In this document: one piece after another, positions 1-8,323 of the stretch | How the letters are laid out: every line of letters begins with the position of its first letter | Position numbering within the stretch: position 1 is the first letter of the stretch | DNA from: a virus | Length of the DNA: 64,000 nt | Reading direction: 5' to 3' (one strand) | Virus record (IMG/VR): IMGVR_UViG_3300024308_000018 | Coordinates: 62,001 to 126,000 of that record | The notes under the pieces: generated by a model | Seen by the model: only the letters and a program-made list of their open reading frames with translations | The model's database searches: none | What the model was told of the DNA's origin: nothing | Position numbers and translations under genes: made by a program

Positions 1-2093
1 TGCTCTGGCGCAAACACCAACATGGTTACCGCCCACAGCAAGGCAAAGCAGTTACTCTCTGCACCACTGAGGTTCGCAATGTCTGATGTCCTTCCGTCGT
101 GGCGGATGGCCTGCGCCTCTACCTCGTTCCTGTTATTTACAGCTAATCGGAAGCGCATTGACTCGGGGAACGCCAGCGACTGCAACTCGTTGAGTTGTTC
201 CTCAATCATGCCCAGTACCTCGGCCACTGCCTGCGACTTGATGTCACCAGCGTAAGCCTTCTGCATGACCTTGTAGAGCTTGAGACGCTGCATCACGTCT
301 TCTGAGGCGTCCAGTTCGGTACGCAGGCGACGCACGGTTTTCAACACGCTGCGCTTCTGCATGTAGGCAGCACGCAGCGTTGAAACCTCTTTCGCCGCCT
401 TGTCGCTCTGGCCCAACAGCTTGACGCGCTTGTCATCCAGCACCTTGATTCTGGTGTCGAGGGTTGCGACGTCCACGTCGTGCTCGGGCAGTTCCGCCAG
501 CTGGTCACGCAGCTCAATGAAGGTGCTGAGTGCCCGGCCCCTTGCTTTGATTTCCTTCGACGTCAACTTGGTGGCTGGCTTCTTCACGGCACGCGGTTCA
601 CGCAATGCCCGCAACTCACGTTGGAGTTCGGTGCGCTCACGTTGCAGCTGTTCCGTTTTCTCAAGCTCGTCGAGTTCACGTGCAAGGTCGCGGCCTTCAG
701 CTTTCAACGCCTTAACGTTAGGCATTGGCGGCAGTGCCTCCAACTCTGCAACGATTTCGGCCCGAGTATCCAACCCGTCGAAGTATGCAAGCGCATGATC
801 GATCTCAACCAAGCGCTTCTGCGCACGCAGCGACGCTTTCTTCAAAGCAGCGACGTCTACTTTCTGGCGGCAAGTAGGGCACACGCAACCTTTCTTGTCG
901 CTGACGATCTCTGAACCAAACTCTTTGGCGACCTTGATGATTGCGCGCTCTGCCGCTCTGTCTTCCAGCCATGACTCACGTTCCCCTTCCATCGGATTGG
1001 GATATTCGGAAAGCAGCTCGTCAATGCGACGAATGCGGGCTCTGAGTTCCCCGCGCTTCTCCTTGGTGTCGTCGGCCGCATCCAGCTCTTCATCGATCTC
1101 GGTCAGGCGGTCACGGATTTCATCGACACGCGCACTGACAGGTTCTTTGCTGACTTTGATGGCCTTCAGTTTCTTGGACAACGCCGCGTGCGCTTCGTCG
1201 TACTCTTCCTTTCGCGCAAGGTAGTTGCGATAGTCGGCCAGATCGTCGACTAGCTTTTCCAGCTTGGCGATCTCGGCTTCCGGATCATCGGACTTCACGT
1301 CGAGGTCATCGAGGCGCGATTGCAACGTGTGACGTTGCTTCACTGCGCTGCGCTGCTCGCGGTACTTCTGAATCTTGGTCAGGATTCCGCTGTCGCCCAT
1401 GAGCTGATCGCGGATCTTGGCTTCGCGGGCTTCCGCGTCGTCTACCTGCTCCTTAGTAACCTTGATTGCCTTCAACTCGACTTCGGCAACCTGCAACTCG
1501 GACGCCAAGGTTTCCGCGCGGTCGGCTTCCTTCTGAGTGGCGCTGACCTTCGCGCTGAAATTTGCACGGAGCTTGTCGTACACGTCGAGATCGAACAAGT
1601 CGATGATGTACTTCATACGCTCGGTGCCCGTTACGCGCTGGAACGGGTGCGGACGCTGAGTCGTCAGGTACGCGTAGGAATAGAACTCGGCTTGGCTGAG
1701 CGGGAACATCTTGCGAATCCAGTCCCGCCCAACTTCTTGACGGCTCTTGTGGACTTCCATATCCACGCCGTCGATTTCGATGAAGTAGTTCTTGCTGTTG
1801 AGTGCGGCTTTCACCTTCTGCCCGAGGTGCGACCACTCGAACCCAATGCGACTTTCCTTGTCATTGAGTGCCTTCTTCTTGCTGCTGCGTTTGGTCAGCG
1901 AGAGAGGATCGTTGTCGTACATGAGAATGGGGAGCGTGCCCCACAGAACAGACTTACCAACACCGTTGCGGTTGTTGGGCGTATCCGAATCCAGATTACG
2001 CCCGCTGATTACAACCAGAGGGTGTCGCGTTAAGTCGAGATCAACTTCCCCAAACGTGACGACATTCGAAAGCGTCGCTCGACTTAGTTCCAT
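1..2093 (-). CDS. Rad50/SbcC-like recombination nuclease ATPase (T4 gp46 type), 3' end outside window
   Basis: Reading leftward from an ATG at 2093, the frame stays open to base 1, so the C terminus is missing. Visible parts are an N-terminal Walker A (NGVGKS, about residues 43-48), a long charged coiled-coil middle, a zinc-hook CPTC near residue 404, a second coiled coil and the ABC signature LSGAE near residue 674. That order is diagnostic of SMC-type nuclease ATPases (Rad50, SbcC, T4 gp46), which work with an Mre11/SbcD/gp47 nuclease to process DNA ends for recombination-dependent replication. No nuclease partner lies in the window; it may lie beyond base 1. The start overlaps the clamp-loader stop (TGATG), so the two are translationally coupled. 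Confidence 0.93.
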   Translation of the reverse strand, partial: MELSRATLSNVVTFGEVDLDLTRHPLVVISGRNLDSDTPNNRNGVGKSVLWGTLPILMYDNDPLSLTKRSSKKKALNDKESRIGFEWSHLGQKVKAALNSKNYFIEIDGVDMEVHKSRQEVGRDWIRKMFPLSQAEFYSYAYLTTQRPHPFQRVTGTERMKYIIDLFDLDVYDKLRANFSAKVSATQKEADRAETLASELQVAEVELKAIKVTKEQVDDAEAREAKIRDQLMGDSGILTKIQKYREQRSAVKQRHTLQSRLDDLDVKSDDPEAEIAKLEKLVDDLADYRNYLARKEEYDEAHAALSKKLKAIKVSKEPVSARVDEIRDRLTEIDEELDAADDTKEKRGELRARIRRIDELLSEYPNPMEGERESWLEDRAAERAIIKVAKEFGSEIVSDKKGCVCPTCRQKVDVAALKKASLRAQKRLVEIDHALAYFDGLDTRAEIVAELEALPPMPNVKALKAEGRDLARELDELEKTEQLQRERTELQRELRALREPRAVKKPATKLTSKEIKARGRALSTFIELRDQLAELPEHDVDVATLDTRIKVLDDKRVKLLGQSDKAAKEVSTLRAAYMQKRSVLKTVRRLRTELDASEDVMQRLKLYKVMQKAYAGDIKSQAVAEVLGMIEEQLNELQSLAFPESMRFRLAVNNRNEVEAQAIRHDGRTSDIANLSGAESNCFALLWAVTMLVFAPE

Positions 2094-3259
2094 CACTTCT
2101 CTCCGAGATCAGTTTTGAGCTTGCCCGCGTAGATGTCGGTCATCATCTTGGCGACCGCAGTTTCCAGCAGCACCGTACCGTTGATCGCAACAGTGGTGAT
2201 CTGAACGCTGACATCATTGAGTGCGGCTTGCAGGTAGACAATGGGGACGGCAGTGTACTTGACCTTGCCCTTCTTCAACGCGGTGAGCACGTTGCGCACT
2301 TCGTTAGTGGTGTACTTGTTGCAGCTCGCGATGGAGCCCAGCAGACCGTGGGTAATCCAGCGTGCACGTTCGCACAGCAGCATCGCGTTATCAGTGGAGC
2401 GAATCGCTTTGATGGTGCCCAGCAGATCCATGGACAGCACGGAGATCACCAGCTCGGTGGCCGCGACGTTGACGTCGGCTTCAGAGAACAACGCGACGGA
2501 CTTGATGGTCTCTTCAACGTCGAACTTCTCGCCGGAGATCATGAGGGCGATTACCGCTTGCAGGCAGGAGATTGCGTTACGCACGAAGCCCCCGCTACCT
2601 TCAGCGATTGCTTGCAGCACCATGTCGATGTCGGCCGACTGGGACTTCTTGAACTTCACGCCCGCACGCTTGGCCTTGAGGTCAACGATGTAGCGCAGGC
2701 GCTCTTGAATGATTTCCGGCTCCACGGTCTGGACGCGCAGTTGCAGACAGCGGCCAACGATGGTTGGCAGCATCTTCTGCGGCTCGGTGGTGCACAGGAT
2801 GAACACGGTATCGGGCGGCGGATTCTCGATTGCAACGAGCAACGCGTTACCTGACTGCTTGGTCATGGCGTGCGCTTCATCCACCACGATGATACGCTTC
2901 TTGCGCAGCGGCATCAGGTTCAACGTTTCGATCAGGTTGCGCGTGTCTTCGATGCGGCCCTTGGTTCCGGCGTCGATGGTGTAGTAGTCAGGGTTGGTGC
3001 CGCTGGTCATAGACTTGCAGCTCGGGCACTTGCCACAACTGTCGTTGGTGTCACAGTTAAGGTAACGCCCCAGCAGATAGGCCAGCGTGGTCTTCCCACA
3101 CCCAGTCGGGCCACTTGCGAGGATCGTTGACGGCAACGTCCCCGATTTCAACATCGCAGCAAGCGGCACAGTGATATGCTCCTGCCCGATGTATCCGCTC
3201 AACTTCTTGGGTCGCATCTCCGCGCCCAAGTTGACTGTTTTGATTGCATCCACACTCAT
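2093..3259 (-). CDS. Clamp-loader AAA+ ATPase (DnaX / T4 gp44-like)
   Basis: A 388-residue protein that should load the sliding clamp at primer-template junctions. Walker A GPTGCGKT is at 50-57, a DnaX-style zinc cluster has cysteines near 69, 75, 78 and 81, Walker B is VVDEAH (125-130) and sensor 1 is CTTEP (156-160). An arginine-finger-like GRC (169-171) replaces the usual SRC. I chose the ATG at 3259 because GGAGAAGG sits directly upstream; an ATG ten codons earlier has no such site. It is co-transcribed with the Rad50-like gene. A GGGCCC inverted repeat and a GGTAAACAG element lie just upstream. Confidence 0.93.
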   Translation of the reverse strand: MSVDAIKTVNLGAEMRPKKLSGYIGQEHITVPLAAMLKSGTLPSTILASGPTGCGKTTLAYLLGRYLNCDTNDSCGKCPSCKSMTSGTNPDYYTIDAGTKGRIEDTRNLIETLNLMPLRKKRIIVVDEAHAMTKQSGNALLVAIENPPPDTVFILCTTEPQKMLPTIVGRCLQLRVQTVEPEIIQERLRYIVDLKAKRAGVKFKKSQSADIDMVLQAIAEGSGGFVRNAISCLQAVIALMISGEKFDVEETIKSVALFSEADVNVAATELVISVLSMDLLGTIKAIRSTDNAMLLCERARWITHGLLGSIASCNKYTTNEVRNVLTALKKGKVKYTAVPIVYLQAALNDVSVQITTVAINGTVLLETAVAKMMTDIYAGKLKTDLGEK

Positions 3260-3313
3260 TGCCTTCTCCATAGTAAGGGCCCACAACAATGGGGCCCTCT
3301 CTGTTTACCGATT

Positions 3314-3784
3314 TCAACATTTGAAGCCGAGACTCTGCATTGCGTACTGCATGTTCTGATCCGGCTCGGTCAACTTGAACTTGTTGCAGCAGCTGGATTC
3401 GAAATCTTCGCACTGCTGCACGAAGTCATCGAACTTGTTGTGCATGAGATCGAGGAACGGCTGCGGTGAACCACGACCAGCGTAGCGCTCCATGAACGCA
3501 GGCTTCAACGACGCGTCCGGATACACCAGCACGAACTGGATACCGGCTTCATCGAGCGCAGCACGCACGTCGTCGTGGGTACTGACGAAGATCGTTTTGT
3601 CCGTGGTGTCCAGCAGGTGCTGAATGTGCTCGATGTAGTTGGCGGGGAAGTTCGCCTTGTCGAAGGTACTGGAATCGGAGTCCGCGTAACGCTCGGGGTC
3701 GTTGCGGAACAGCGTGCTCTTTCCGACACCGGGGAATCCGGCAAGTACGCGCGGGAGGTTGGGCAGGCCCATGTTGATCTGCAT
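3314..3784 (-). CDS. Small P-loop kinase-like ATPase
   Basis: 156 residues with a Walker A GFPGVGKST (16-24) followed by a DSDSSTFD segment, as in small nucleotide or polynucleotide kinases of large phages. The substrate cannot be told from sequence. The C-terminal third is Cys-rich (CEDFESSCC). The start has AAGGAACC eight bases upstream. It lies between the clamp loader and a 310-residue unknown, all leftward, which suggests a DNA-metabolism operon. Confidence 0.75.
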   Translation of the reverse strand: MQINMGLPNLPRVLAGFPGVGKSTLFRNDPERYADSDSSTFDKANFPANYIEHIQHLLDTTDKTIFVSTHDDVRAALDEAGIQFVLVYPDASLKPAFMERYAGRGSPQPFLDLMHNKFDDFVQQCEDFESSCCNKFKLTEPDQNMQYAMQSLGFKC

Positions 3785-3793
3785 TCTGGTTCC

Positions 3794-4726
3794 TTAGAAG
3801 ATCTGCTCTTCAAGTGTGTAGGTGACGCGGCTGGTACTGCTATCCGGCCCGCCGTCTTTGTAGTCGACACTCAACTGAATGTCGGAGTCATCGAAGGTGT
3901 TGTTTTCGCAGTCGGCGACAATGTTGTCGGGAACGTTGTTAAACACGCGGGGCTCTGCCAGCCACAAGCGCAGTTCGTCGTCTTCAATCTCGGGGATAAC
4001 GTCGAACACGGTGTCGCTGGACACAACGCAGTGCGGACGACGTGGACGGTTGGCTACGAACTTGGTGAGGAACGCGGTTGGCACAATTGCATCGTTGTCG
4101 AGCTTGGCGAACTCCCAAACGGCATCAACTTCCTTGAGCTTCTGCCACTCGTCGTAGCCCCAGACGCGCGCCCAGTAGCCAGACTCCGAAGGCGAAGTGA
4201 AGTCGAACGCCATGTACTCGTAGAACATGTCGCGCAGAGTGTTGAGCGCCAGCGTGCTATCGGTGATGGAGCTTTCGTCAGCGTCATCAAGCTCGATACG
4301 CTCGTTGTGGGTGAGGCCGCACTCCTTTTCGTAGGTGCGCCAGTAGCCAGCCACCTCTTCTTCAGCGGTGTCGGTGCCTGTGTAGGCAGCAACGCGTTGC
4401 GTAAGTTTCAACAACGCATGGAACAGCGGGGTGTCCACCACTACCAACTGCGCACCAATCACGTGGGCCAGCGCCGAGTACGCTGCGGCTTCACGGTGGC
4501 CGAACGATGAAACGTCAGGTCGGTCAATCATGGAGCCAACGTAGACCGCATGGGAGGACAGGAGGACGTCGCCCTTCCAGAAACTCATGAACACGCCGTC
4601 AACTTGAACGTGACACGCTGTTGTCACATCGTTGGATTGCAGGTGGTAGACAACGGCGGCACCGAGAACGTCGGGCAGCTGGCGAGTGAGTACGGCTTGA
4701 GTGAGTTGGGTGATGCGCAGTTTCAT
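3794..4726 (-). CDS. Hypothetical protein, 310 aa
   Basis: I do not recognise a family. The protein is acidic and globular without membrane segments; a LVVVDTPLFHALLKLTQ stretch near residue 95 looks like a buried beta-alpha unit. It is the first gene after the small-RNA array. A CTGTAAAAA element lies 28 bp upstream of the start, and AAGGATTCCACC forms the ribosome binding site. The final codons run to within 9 bp of the P-loop gene, so they are probably one operon. Confidence 0.88.
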   Translation of the reverse strand: MKLRITQLTQAVLTRQLPDVLGAAVVYHLQSNDVTTACHVQVDGVFMSFWKGDVLLSSHAVYVGSMIDRPDVSSFGHREAAAYSALAHVIGAQLVVVDTPLFHALLKLTQRVAAYTGTDTAEEEVAGYWRTYEKECGLTHNERIELDDADESSITDSTLALNTLRDMFYEYMAFDFTSPSESGYWARVWGYDEWQKLKEVDAVWEFAKLDNDAIVPTAFLTKFVANRPRRPHCVVSSDTVFDVIPEIEDDELRLWLAEPRVFNNVPDNIVADCENNTFDDSDIQLSVDYKDGGPDSSTSRVTYTLEEQIF

Positions 4727-4754
4727 GGTGGAATCCTTGTTTGGTTGTTGCTTC

Positions 4755-4763
4755 TTTTTACAG
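4755..4763 (-). promoter_or_regulatory. Class M promoter-like motif (CTGTAAAAA)
   Basis: On the minus strand CTGTAAAAA lies 28 bp upstream of the 4726 start and just downstream of the last array terminator. It would restart transcription into the clamp-loader operon. Part of the recurring CTGTAAACA family. Confidence 0.5.
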
Positions 4764-4806
4764 TTTCACGCACCAGAAACGACAATACCCCGCGAGCGCG
4801 AGGTAG

Positions 4807-4896
4807 AAACGAAAACGGGCAGGCCGAAGCCCACCCGTCATCATAACTTTATGCCACTTGATTAAGTGGTTGGGGCCGAAGCCCAGAGCAAAGAGC
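4807..4896 (-). ncRNA. Array RNA unit 8
   Basis: Box GCTCTTTGCTC at 4886-4896 is followed by GGGC-TTCG-GCCC, then a second stem CCACTT-AATC-AAGTGG, then the terminator GGGTGGGC-TTCG-GCCTGCCC with TTTTCGTTTC. The spacer upstream holds the best spacer stem, GGACGCG pairing with CGCGTCC. Confidence 0.6.
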
Positions 4897-4940
4897 TAAC
4901 ACTTTATCTTGGGATGGACGCGATCAGGAATACGCGTCCC

Positions 4941-5021
4941 AAAATAAAACGGGCGGCCGAAGCCACCCGTGTTACGTCATATATTCATAGAGCCGCGATA
5001 GGATGCGCGGGAGCAAAGAGC
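4941..5021 (-). ncRNA. Array RNA unit 7
   Basis: Box GCTCTTTGCTC at 5011-5021, perfect stem CCGCG-CATCCTAT-CGCGG, then terminator GGGTGGC-TTCG-GCCGCCC with a TTTTATTTT tail. The spacer upstream contains CGATA-CAA-TATCG. Confidence 0.6.
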
Positions 5022-5063
5022 AAGTGTTATTGCTGTGTGTACTATTGCCGATATTGTATCGTC

Positions 5064-5143
5064 AAAATAAAAAAGGGCAGGCCGAAGCCCACCCTTTTGT
5101 TCATTTTCATATGGATGCAGCTTGAGGGCCGCGAGCAAAGAGC
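5064..5143 (-). ncRNA. Array RNA unit 6
   Basis: Box GCTCTTTGCTC at 5133-5143, stem GCGGC-CCTCAA-GCTGC (one G-U pair), then terminator GGGTGGGC-TTCG-GCCTGCCC with TTTTTTATTTT. The spacer upstream contains GGAGA-GCGA-TCTCC. Confidence 0.6.
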
Positions 5144-5190
5144 GCCATTGAGTTTTAACAGCATGCAATTGGTTAGGAGATCGCTCTCCC

Positions 5191-5270
5191 AAAATAAAAG
5201 GGGCAGCCGAAGCCACCCCTTTTGTATCGCTTATGTCAGAAGGCCCACATGAGATGGGCGAACAAAGAAC
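5191..5270 (-). ncRNA. Array RNA unit 5
   Basis: Box variant GTTCTTTGTTC at 5260-5270, stem GCCCA-TCTCATG-TGGGC, then terminator GGGGTGGC-TTCG-GCTGCCCC with TTTTATTTT. The spacer upstream contains ACGC-AAAA-GCGT. Confidence 0.6.
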
Positions 5271-5312
5271 TATCTAAATTTGGCCAACGCTTTTGCGTCA
5301 GAACCATTCCTC

Positions 5313-5386
5313 AAAATAAAAGGGCAGCCGAAGCCGCCCATTTTGGATACGAGACAGAGTGTGTATCACACTCAGGAACAAAGAAC
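5313..5386 (-). ncRNA. Array RNA unit 4
   Basis: Box variant GTTCTTTGTTC at 5376-5386, seven-pair stem GAGTGTG-ATA-CACACTC, then terminator GGGCGGC-TTCG-GCTGCCC with TTTTATTTT. Confidence 0.6.
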
Positions 5387-5416
5387 ATCGGCCCGTCCGA
5401 ACCATAGGGCCTACAC

Positions 5417-5500
5417 AATATAAAGGGGCAGCCGAAGCCACCCCTTTCACAACTAGCTTTAGAAAACTGGAGACCAGCGTGGGCGCTGGGAACAAAGAAC
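5417..5500 (-). ncRNA. Array RNA unit 3
   Basis: Box variant GTTCTTTGTTC at 5490-5500, perfect stem CCAGCG-CCCA-CGCTGG, then terminator GGGGTGGC-TTCG-GCTGCCCC with TTTATATT. Its spacer is the longest (75 nt) and carries a CTGTAAACA element at 5545-5553. Confidence 0.6.
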
Positions 5501-5544
5501 ATTGAGGCACTGCAAAATCTTGCACCACTAGCACCACTGATATT

Positions 5545-5553
5545 TGTTTACAG
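5545..5553 (-). promoter_or_regulatory. Class M motif inside the RNA array (CTGTAAACA)
   Basis: Exact CTGTAAACA on the minus strand about 45 nt upstream of the unit 3 box. It could start transcription of units 3-8; the other spacers lack it. Confidence 0.4.
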
Positions 5554-5575
5554 ATTCTGCGGGAATCGTGTCACT

Positions 5576-5657
5576 AATAAAAATGGGCAGCCCGAAGGCC
5601 ACCCATTTGGTCTATGTGTCTTGTGAGTAAGGCGGATGCAGCCCGCGAGCAAAGAGC
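5576..5657 (-). ncRNA. Array RNA unit 2
   Basis: Box GCTCTTTGCTC at 5647-5657, stem GCGG-GCTGCAT-CCGC, then terminator GGGTGGCC-TTCG-GGCTGCCC with TTTTTATT. Confidence 0.6.
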
Positions 5658-5697
5658 AACAAGGATAGAAATGAATAATCAGAGAAAAGGCTTCCCC

Positions 5698-5783
5698 AAT
5701 AAAAATGGGCGACCGAAGTCACCCATCTTGATCGTATAAACGAAGAATTGAGAGATGCTTATGAAAAACACCGAGCAAAGAGC
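5698..5783 (-). ncRNA. Array RNA unit 1
   Basis: Box GCTCTTTGCTC at 5773-5783, a weak four-pair stem GGTG/CATC, then terminator GGGTGAC-TTCG-GTCGCCC with TTTTTATT. It is the unit nearest the upstream gene. Confidence 0.55.
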
Positions 5784-5808
5784 GGAGCATGGTAGTTATG
5801 CCTGTCAA

Positions 5809-5834
5809 TAAAAACGCCCCCGACGAGTCAGGGG
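5809..5834 (-). terminator. Terminator of the 6278-leftward operon
   Basis: Minus strand GCCCC-TGACTCGTC-GGGGGC followed by TTTTTATT. It differs from the UUCG terminators of the array and separates the protein operon from the RNA units. Confidence 0.75.
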
Positions 5835-5903
5835 CAAATGCAAAGGACTTTCAACAAAAGTGGCAGTTGGTAGGCTTCCCATCCGCACCTTAAATTATGA
5901 TGG

Positions 5904-6278
5904 TCAGACTTTTTCGCTCGTCGGTGAACGTTGTTCGTTGTACCAACGATGCAGCGGGCCGTCGGGCGGCAGCACGTAGGTTGTCGCTGGTGCAGGTTGC
6001 CCCTGCACGTTCATCTGCACAACGGGCTGCGGCGTCAGTTGCTCAACCAGCCAGCTGCTGTCCGCCGAGTAGTCCAACTGATCGGCGGAGATGCGCGCGT
6101 TGGCCCCGAGGTCGAAACTGACGGAGCGGCCACTGTCGTCAACGGTGCCGAACATGATGCACAGCGGCGACGTATCGTAAACGGTCATCACTACCGTGGG
6201 TTTCGGTTCGCTGTCCACGATACGTTGCTGCAACAAACTTGCGCGACGAACGCGCATCGCCTCACGAAGATCGGTCAT
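5904..6278 (-). CDS. Hypothetical protein, 124 aa
   Basis: No family recognised. The N-terminal 20 residues are Arg-rich and helical (REAMRVRRASLLQQR); the middle looks beta-rich; the tail is Pro/Gln-rich. AAGGAGCAGGCA precedes the ATG. It follows the 322-residue gene by 10 bp and is last before a terminator and the RNA array. Confidence 0.85.
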   Translation of the reverse strand: MTDLREAMRVRRASLLQQRIVDSEPKPTVVMTVYDTSPLCIMFGTVDDSGRSVSFDLGANARISADQLDYSADSSWLVEQLTPQPVVQMNVQGQPAPATTYVLPPDGPLHRWYNEQRSPTSEKV

Positions 6279-6288
6279 TGCCTGCTCC

Positions 6289-7254
6289 TTAGATGTGCTG
6301 GCGCTCCATCTTGCTCAGGCTGACTTCCACCGCCTTCTGCAAAGATTTCGGGATCGCTTTAGGGCCCTGAACTGCGCAGCCGATGGCATAGGCAAACAGG
6401 TTGCGTGCGTTGGTCAGCGCGTGAGCCGGGAACTCGGGACGCGCTTCAGTGAACGTCGTCCACTCCGGCCACAGGTTGCCGACACGTTCCGGATTCTCGC
6501 GACACAGCATGTCGATCTCGGAGGGCGCGATACCGTGCACGGTGCGGAAGTGCTTGATGATAGTCTTCACCACCAGCGATGCGTTCTCGTCTTCGACAAG
6601 GTTGTGAAGACTGCGGATGTCAGGCTCTTCGCTCTTGGTGTAGGAATCGAGCAGATCCAGCAGGTCGTCCTTGCTGCACGTGGTAACGTGGCGCAGCTTC
6701 AGCAACAACGTCATCCAACTGACGCGGGTACGTTGCGGAAGATGGTGCTCCCAGCAGTGCGCGGCAAACGCCTGCGCGAATGCCTGCGGTGCCATCATGG
6801 TGTCGGCGGCCAGAGTCAGAACGTCGCGGTTCTCGTCCTTGCTGAACACCTTCTTGTATTCGTAGCCCTTCTTGCTAGGCTTCACCCAATGCAGAACCTT
6901 GATCGCGGCCTGCCCGCACAGCAACTTCTGGCCGTGGAACCAACGCATCACGTTGTTGAGTTCCTTGATTGTGGCTTCAACCTTGTCGGCTGGAATCTTG
7001 GTGCGCAGCTCCAACAGGTTGTCGATGCCCTTCACCTTGTGGGTGCTGTAGACACGATCAACCTTGACGCCCAGAACACTGGCACCAGCTTCAGGCTGCG
7101 GCCCAAGGTTGGCGAGCACCTGAGATTCGCTGAAGCGTACCTCTTCTTCTTTACCGGGCACTTGCAGCAGGGTTTTACCTACCGCGTACCCGCCGTGGCG
7201 CTTGCCATCAACCTCTACAACGAGGAAGTGGTCGCGCCCGAATTTGATAGCCAT
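6289..7254 (-). CDS. Hypothetical protein, about 321 aa
   Basis: No family recognised. A beta-rich N terminus (DHFLVVEVDGKRHGGYAVG) is followed by a long helical region with HHLPQRTRVSWMTLLLKL and a C-terminal ARNLFAYAIGCA helix. Two adjacent ATGs are possible. I prefer 7254 because AGGAG is then six bases away and the start overlaps the upstream stop as TGATG; ATG 7257 leaves only three bases. A CTGTAAAAA element lies about 36 bp upstream, inside the preceding gene. Confidence 0.87.
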   Translation of the reverse strand: MAIKFGRDHFLVVEVDGKRHGGYAVGKTLLQVPGKEEEVRFSESQVLANLGPQPEAGASVLGVKVDRVYSTHKVKGIDNLLELRTKIPADKVEATIKELNNVMRWFHGQKLLCGQAAIKVLHWVKPSKKGYEYKKVFSKDENRDVLTLAADTMMAPQAFAQAFAAHCWEHHLPQRTRVSWMTLLLKLRHVTTCSKDDLLDLLDSYTKSEEPDIRSLHNLVEDENASLVVKTIIKHFRTVHGIAPSEIDMLCRENPERVGNLWPEWTTFTEARPEFPAHALTNARNLFAYAIGCAVQGPKAIPKSLQKAVEVSLSKMERQHI

Positions 7255-8027
7255 CATTTTCTCCTGAACGTTGCAGTAAACACGTCAGTCTTTTTACAGT
7301 ATTCGACACGGATGCCGACAAACTTGGTGTGCGCCGGACAGTGCATTTGGATTTTGCCATCCACGCCATCGATCCAAATGTACTCGCCGTCGTAGCGCGG
7401 ATACAGGATTTCCAGATGCTGCACGCCCTGCGGGAAGCGCTTGGTGTTCGCCATGTTGGTCACTGCCCACAGCGTTGTGGGTCGCACGAAGAACGTGTCG
7501 CGGAACATGACCTTCATGGCCCACGCTGGAAGACGCTTACGGTACGGCGGGATCCGACGCCAGTCTCTGAAATACTTCTGCCACAGCAGAAGGTCGGTGA
7601 ACAGTTCGTGCAGCTGCTGCTTCTGCTCCGCGTTAGGTTGAAGGTGGGCAATCAGTTCGCTGGGGCCCACGGGGATCGCGCTAGATTCTGTGTCGAACTC
7701 CACGCACCACACGCCGCTACGCATGATCAGGTGCTTGGCCTTCAGCAAACGCGTTCCCGCAGGCGGTGCCTCAAATTGGAACTCGCCGAACCCCTTGAGG
7801 GTTAGAACGTTGCCGTCGAAATCCGTAACGTACTCCTTGGGGATCGCGATGAACCCCATGGCGTTAGAGTCCATGGCCTGCAACTCGTAGAGCCTCGGGA
7901 TCTCGAACACGGGTGGCTTCTTGCAAGCGATCCCCCGCGCGGTTTTCGCAACGGCCGCGAGATGCGCAAGAGCGGGTTGAAGTTGGGCCACGGGCCCGCG
8001 AGTGATCTTTAGTGCCTTGACTACCAT
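7254..8027 (-). CDS. Hypothetical protein, 257 aa
   Basis: No family recognised. The C-terminal half has IWIDGVDGKIQMHCPAHTKFVG, resembling a small beta-barrel domain. The longer frame begins 12 codons earlier, but GGAGATCAT immediately before the ATG at 8027 makes that the likely start. It is the first gene leftward of the large non-coding region, so its promoter must lie at 8028-8332. Confidence 0.87.
   Translation of the reverse strand: MVVKALKITRGPVAQLQPALAHLAAVAKTARGIACKKPPVFEIPRLYELQAMDSNAMGFIAIPKEYVTDFDGNVLTLKGFGEFQFEAPPAGTRLLKAKHLIMRSGVWCVEFDTESSAIPVGPSELIAHLQPNAEQKQQLHELFTDLLLWQKYFRDWRRIPPYRKRLPAWAMKVMFRDTFFVRPTTLWAVTNMANTKRFPQGVQHLEILYPRYDGEYIWIDGVDGKIQMHCPAHTKFVGIRVEYCKKTDVFTATFRRK
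7291..7299 (-). promoter_or_regulatory. Class M promoter-like motif (CTGTAAAAA)
   Basis: Minus-strand CTGTAAAAA in the 3' part of the upstream gene, 36 bp before the 7254 start. It could give the 6289-7254 gene its own transcript. Confidence 0.45.
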
Positions 8028-8323
8028 ATGATCTCCAGTTTTTAAAAGACGTGTTCCGCCCACGGAACGGTTAAGGTGGATTGGAATTGCTTAGTCACTC
8101 TCAACTCTATTTACCCAGTTTCCCAAACTGTAGAGCTTTTGGGTTTCTGGGCTAATGGGCTTGTTGATCCAACTTTTTGGGAATTCCGCTTTGCTTCATT
8201 CCCTGCTCGCTTCGCTTCGCAACTTGATCCTCTACTAGATCTCCAAAACGTTTGAACTTGATCCAAGCTCTGTTTGTCTCGCTTTGCTTTCTCGTCGCGT
8301 CGCTCGACAAACCTACACCCTAA

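Larger units (their letters stand above)
4807..5834 (-). repeat. Tandem array of eight small structured RNA units
   Basis: No gene is convincing here. On the minus strand the stretch is eight tandem units with a period of about 114-157 bp. Each unit has a box GYTCTTTGYTC, a hairpin directly after it whose sequence differs in every copy, a variable linker, and a Rho-independent terminator with a cTTCGg loop and a T-tract such as TTTTATTTT. Box to terminator is 74-90 nt in every unit. The spacers of 30-75 nt between units usually open with another small hairpin. Stem conservation without sequence conservation points to RNA rather than DNA function. Confidence 0.8.

Noticed and set aside
480-2033. 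Plus-strand open frames opposite the Rad50-like gene
   Set aside because: Shadows of a GC-rich coding strand; the minus frame carries Walker A, zinc hook and signature motifs.
5298-5537. Minus-strand frames beginning MFFVP in the array
   Set aside because: Only two of eight boxes happen to form ATG-TTC-TTT-GTT. The frames run through terminators, and the other units cannot encode the same peptide.
4807-5834. The repeat array as a CRISPR array
   Set aside because: The repeated elements are terminator hairpins with T-tracts plus an 11-nt box. Spacers vary from 30 to 75 nt, themselves contain hairpins, and no cas gene is near.
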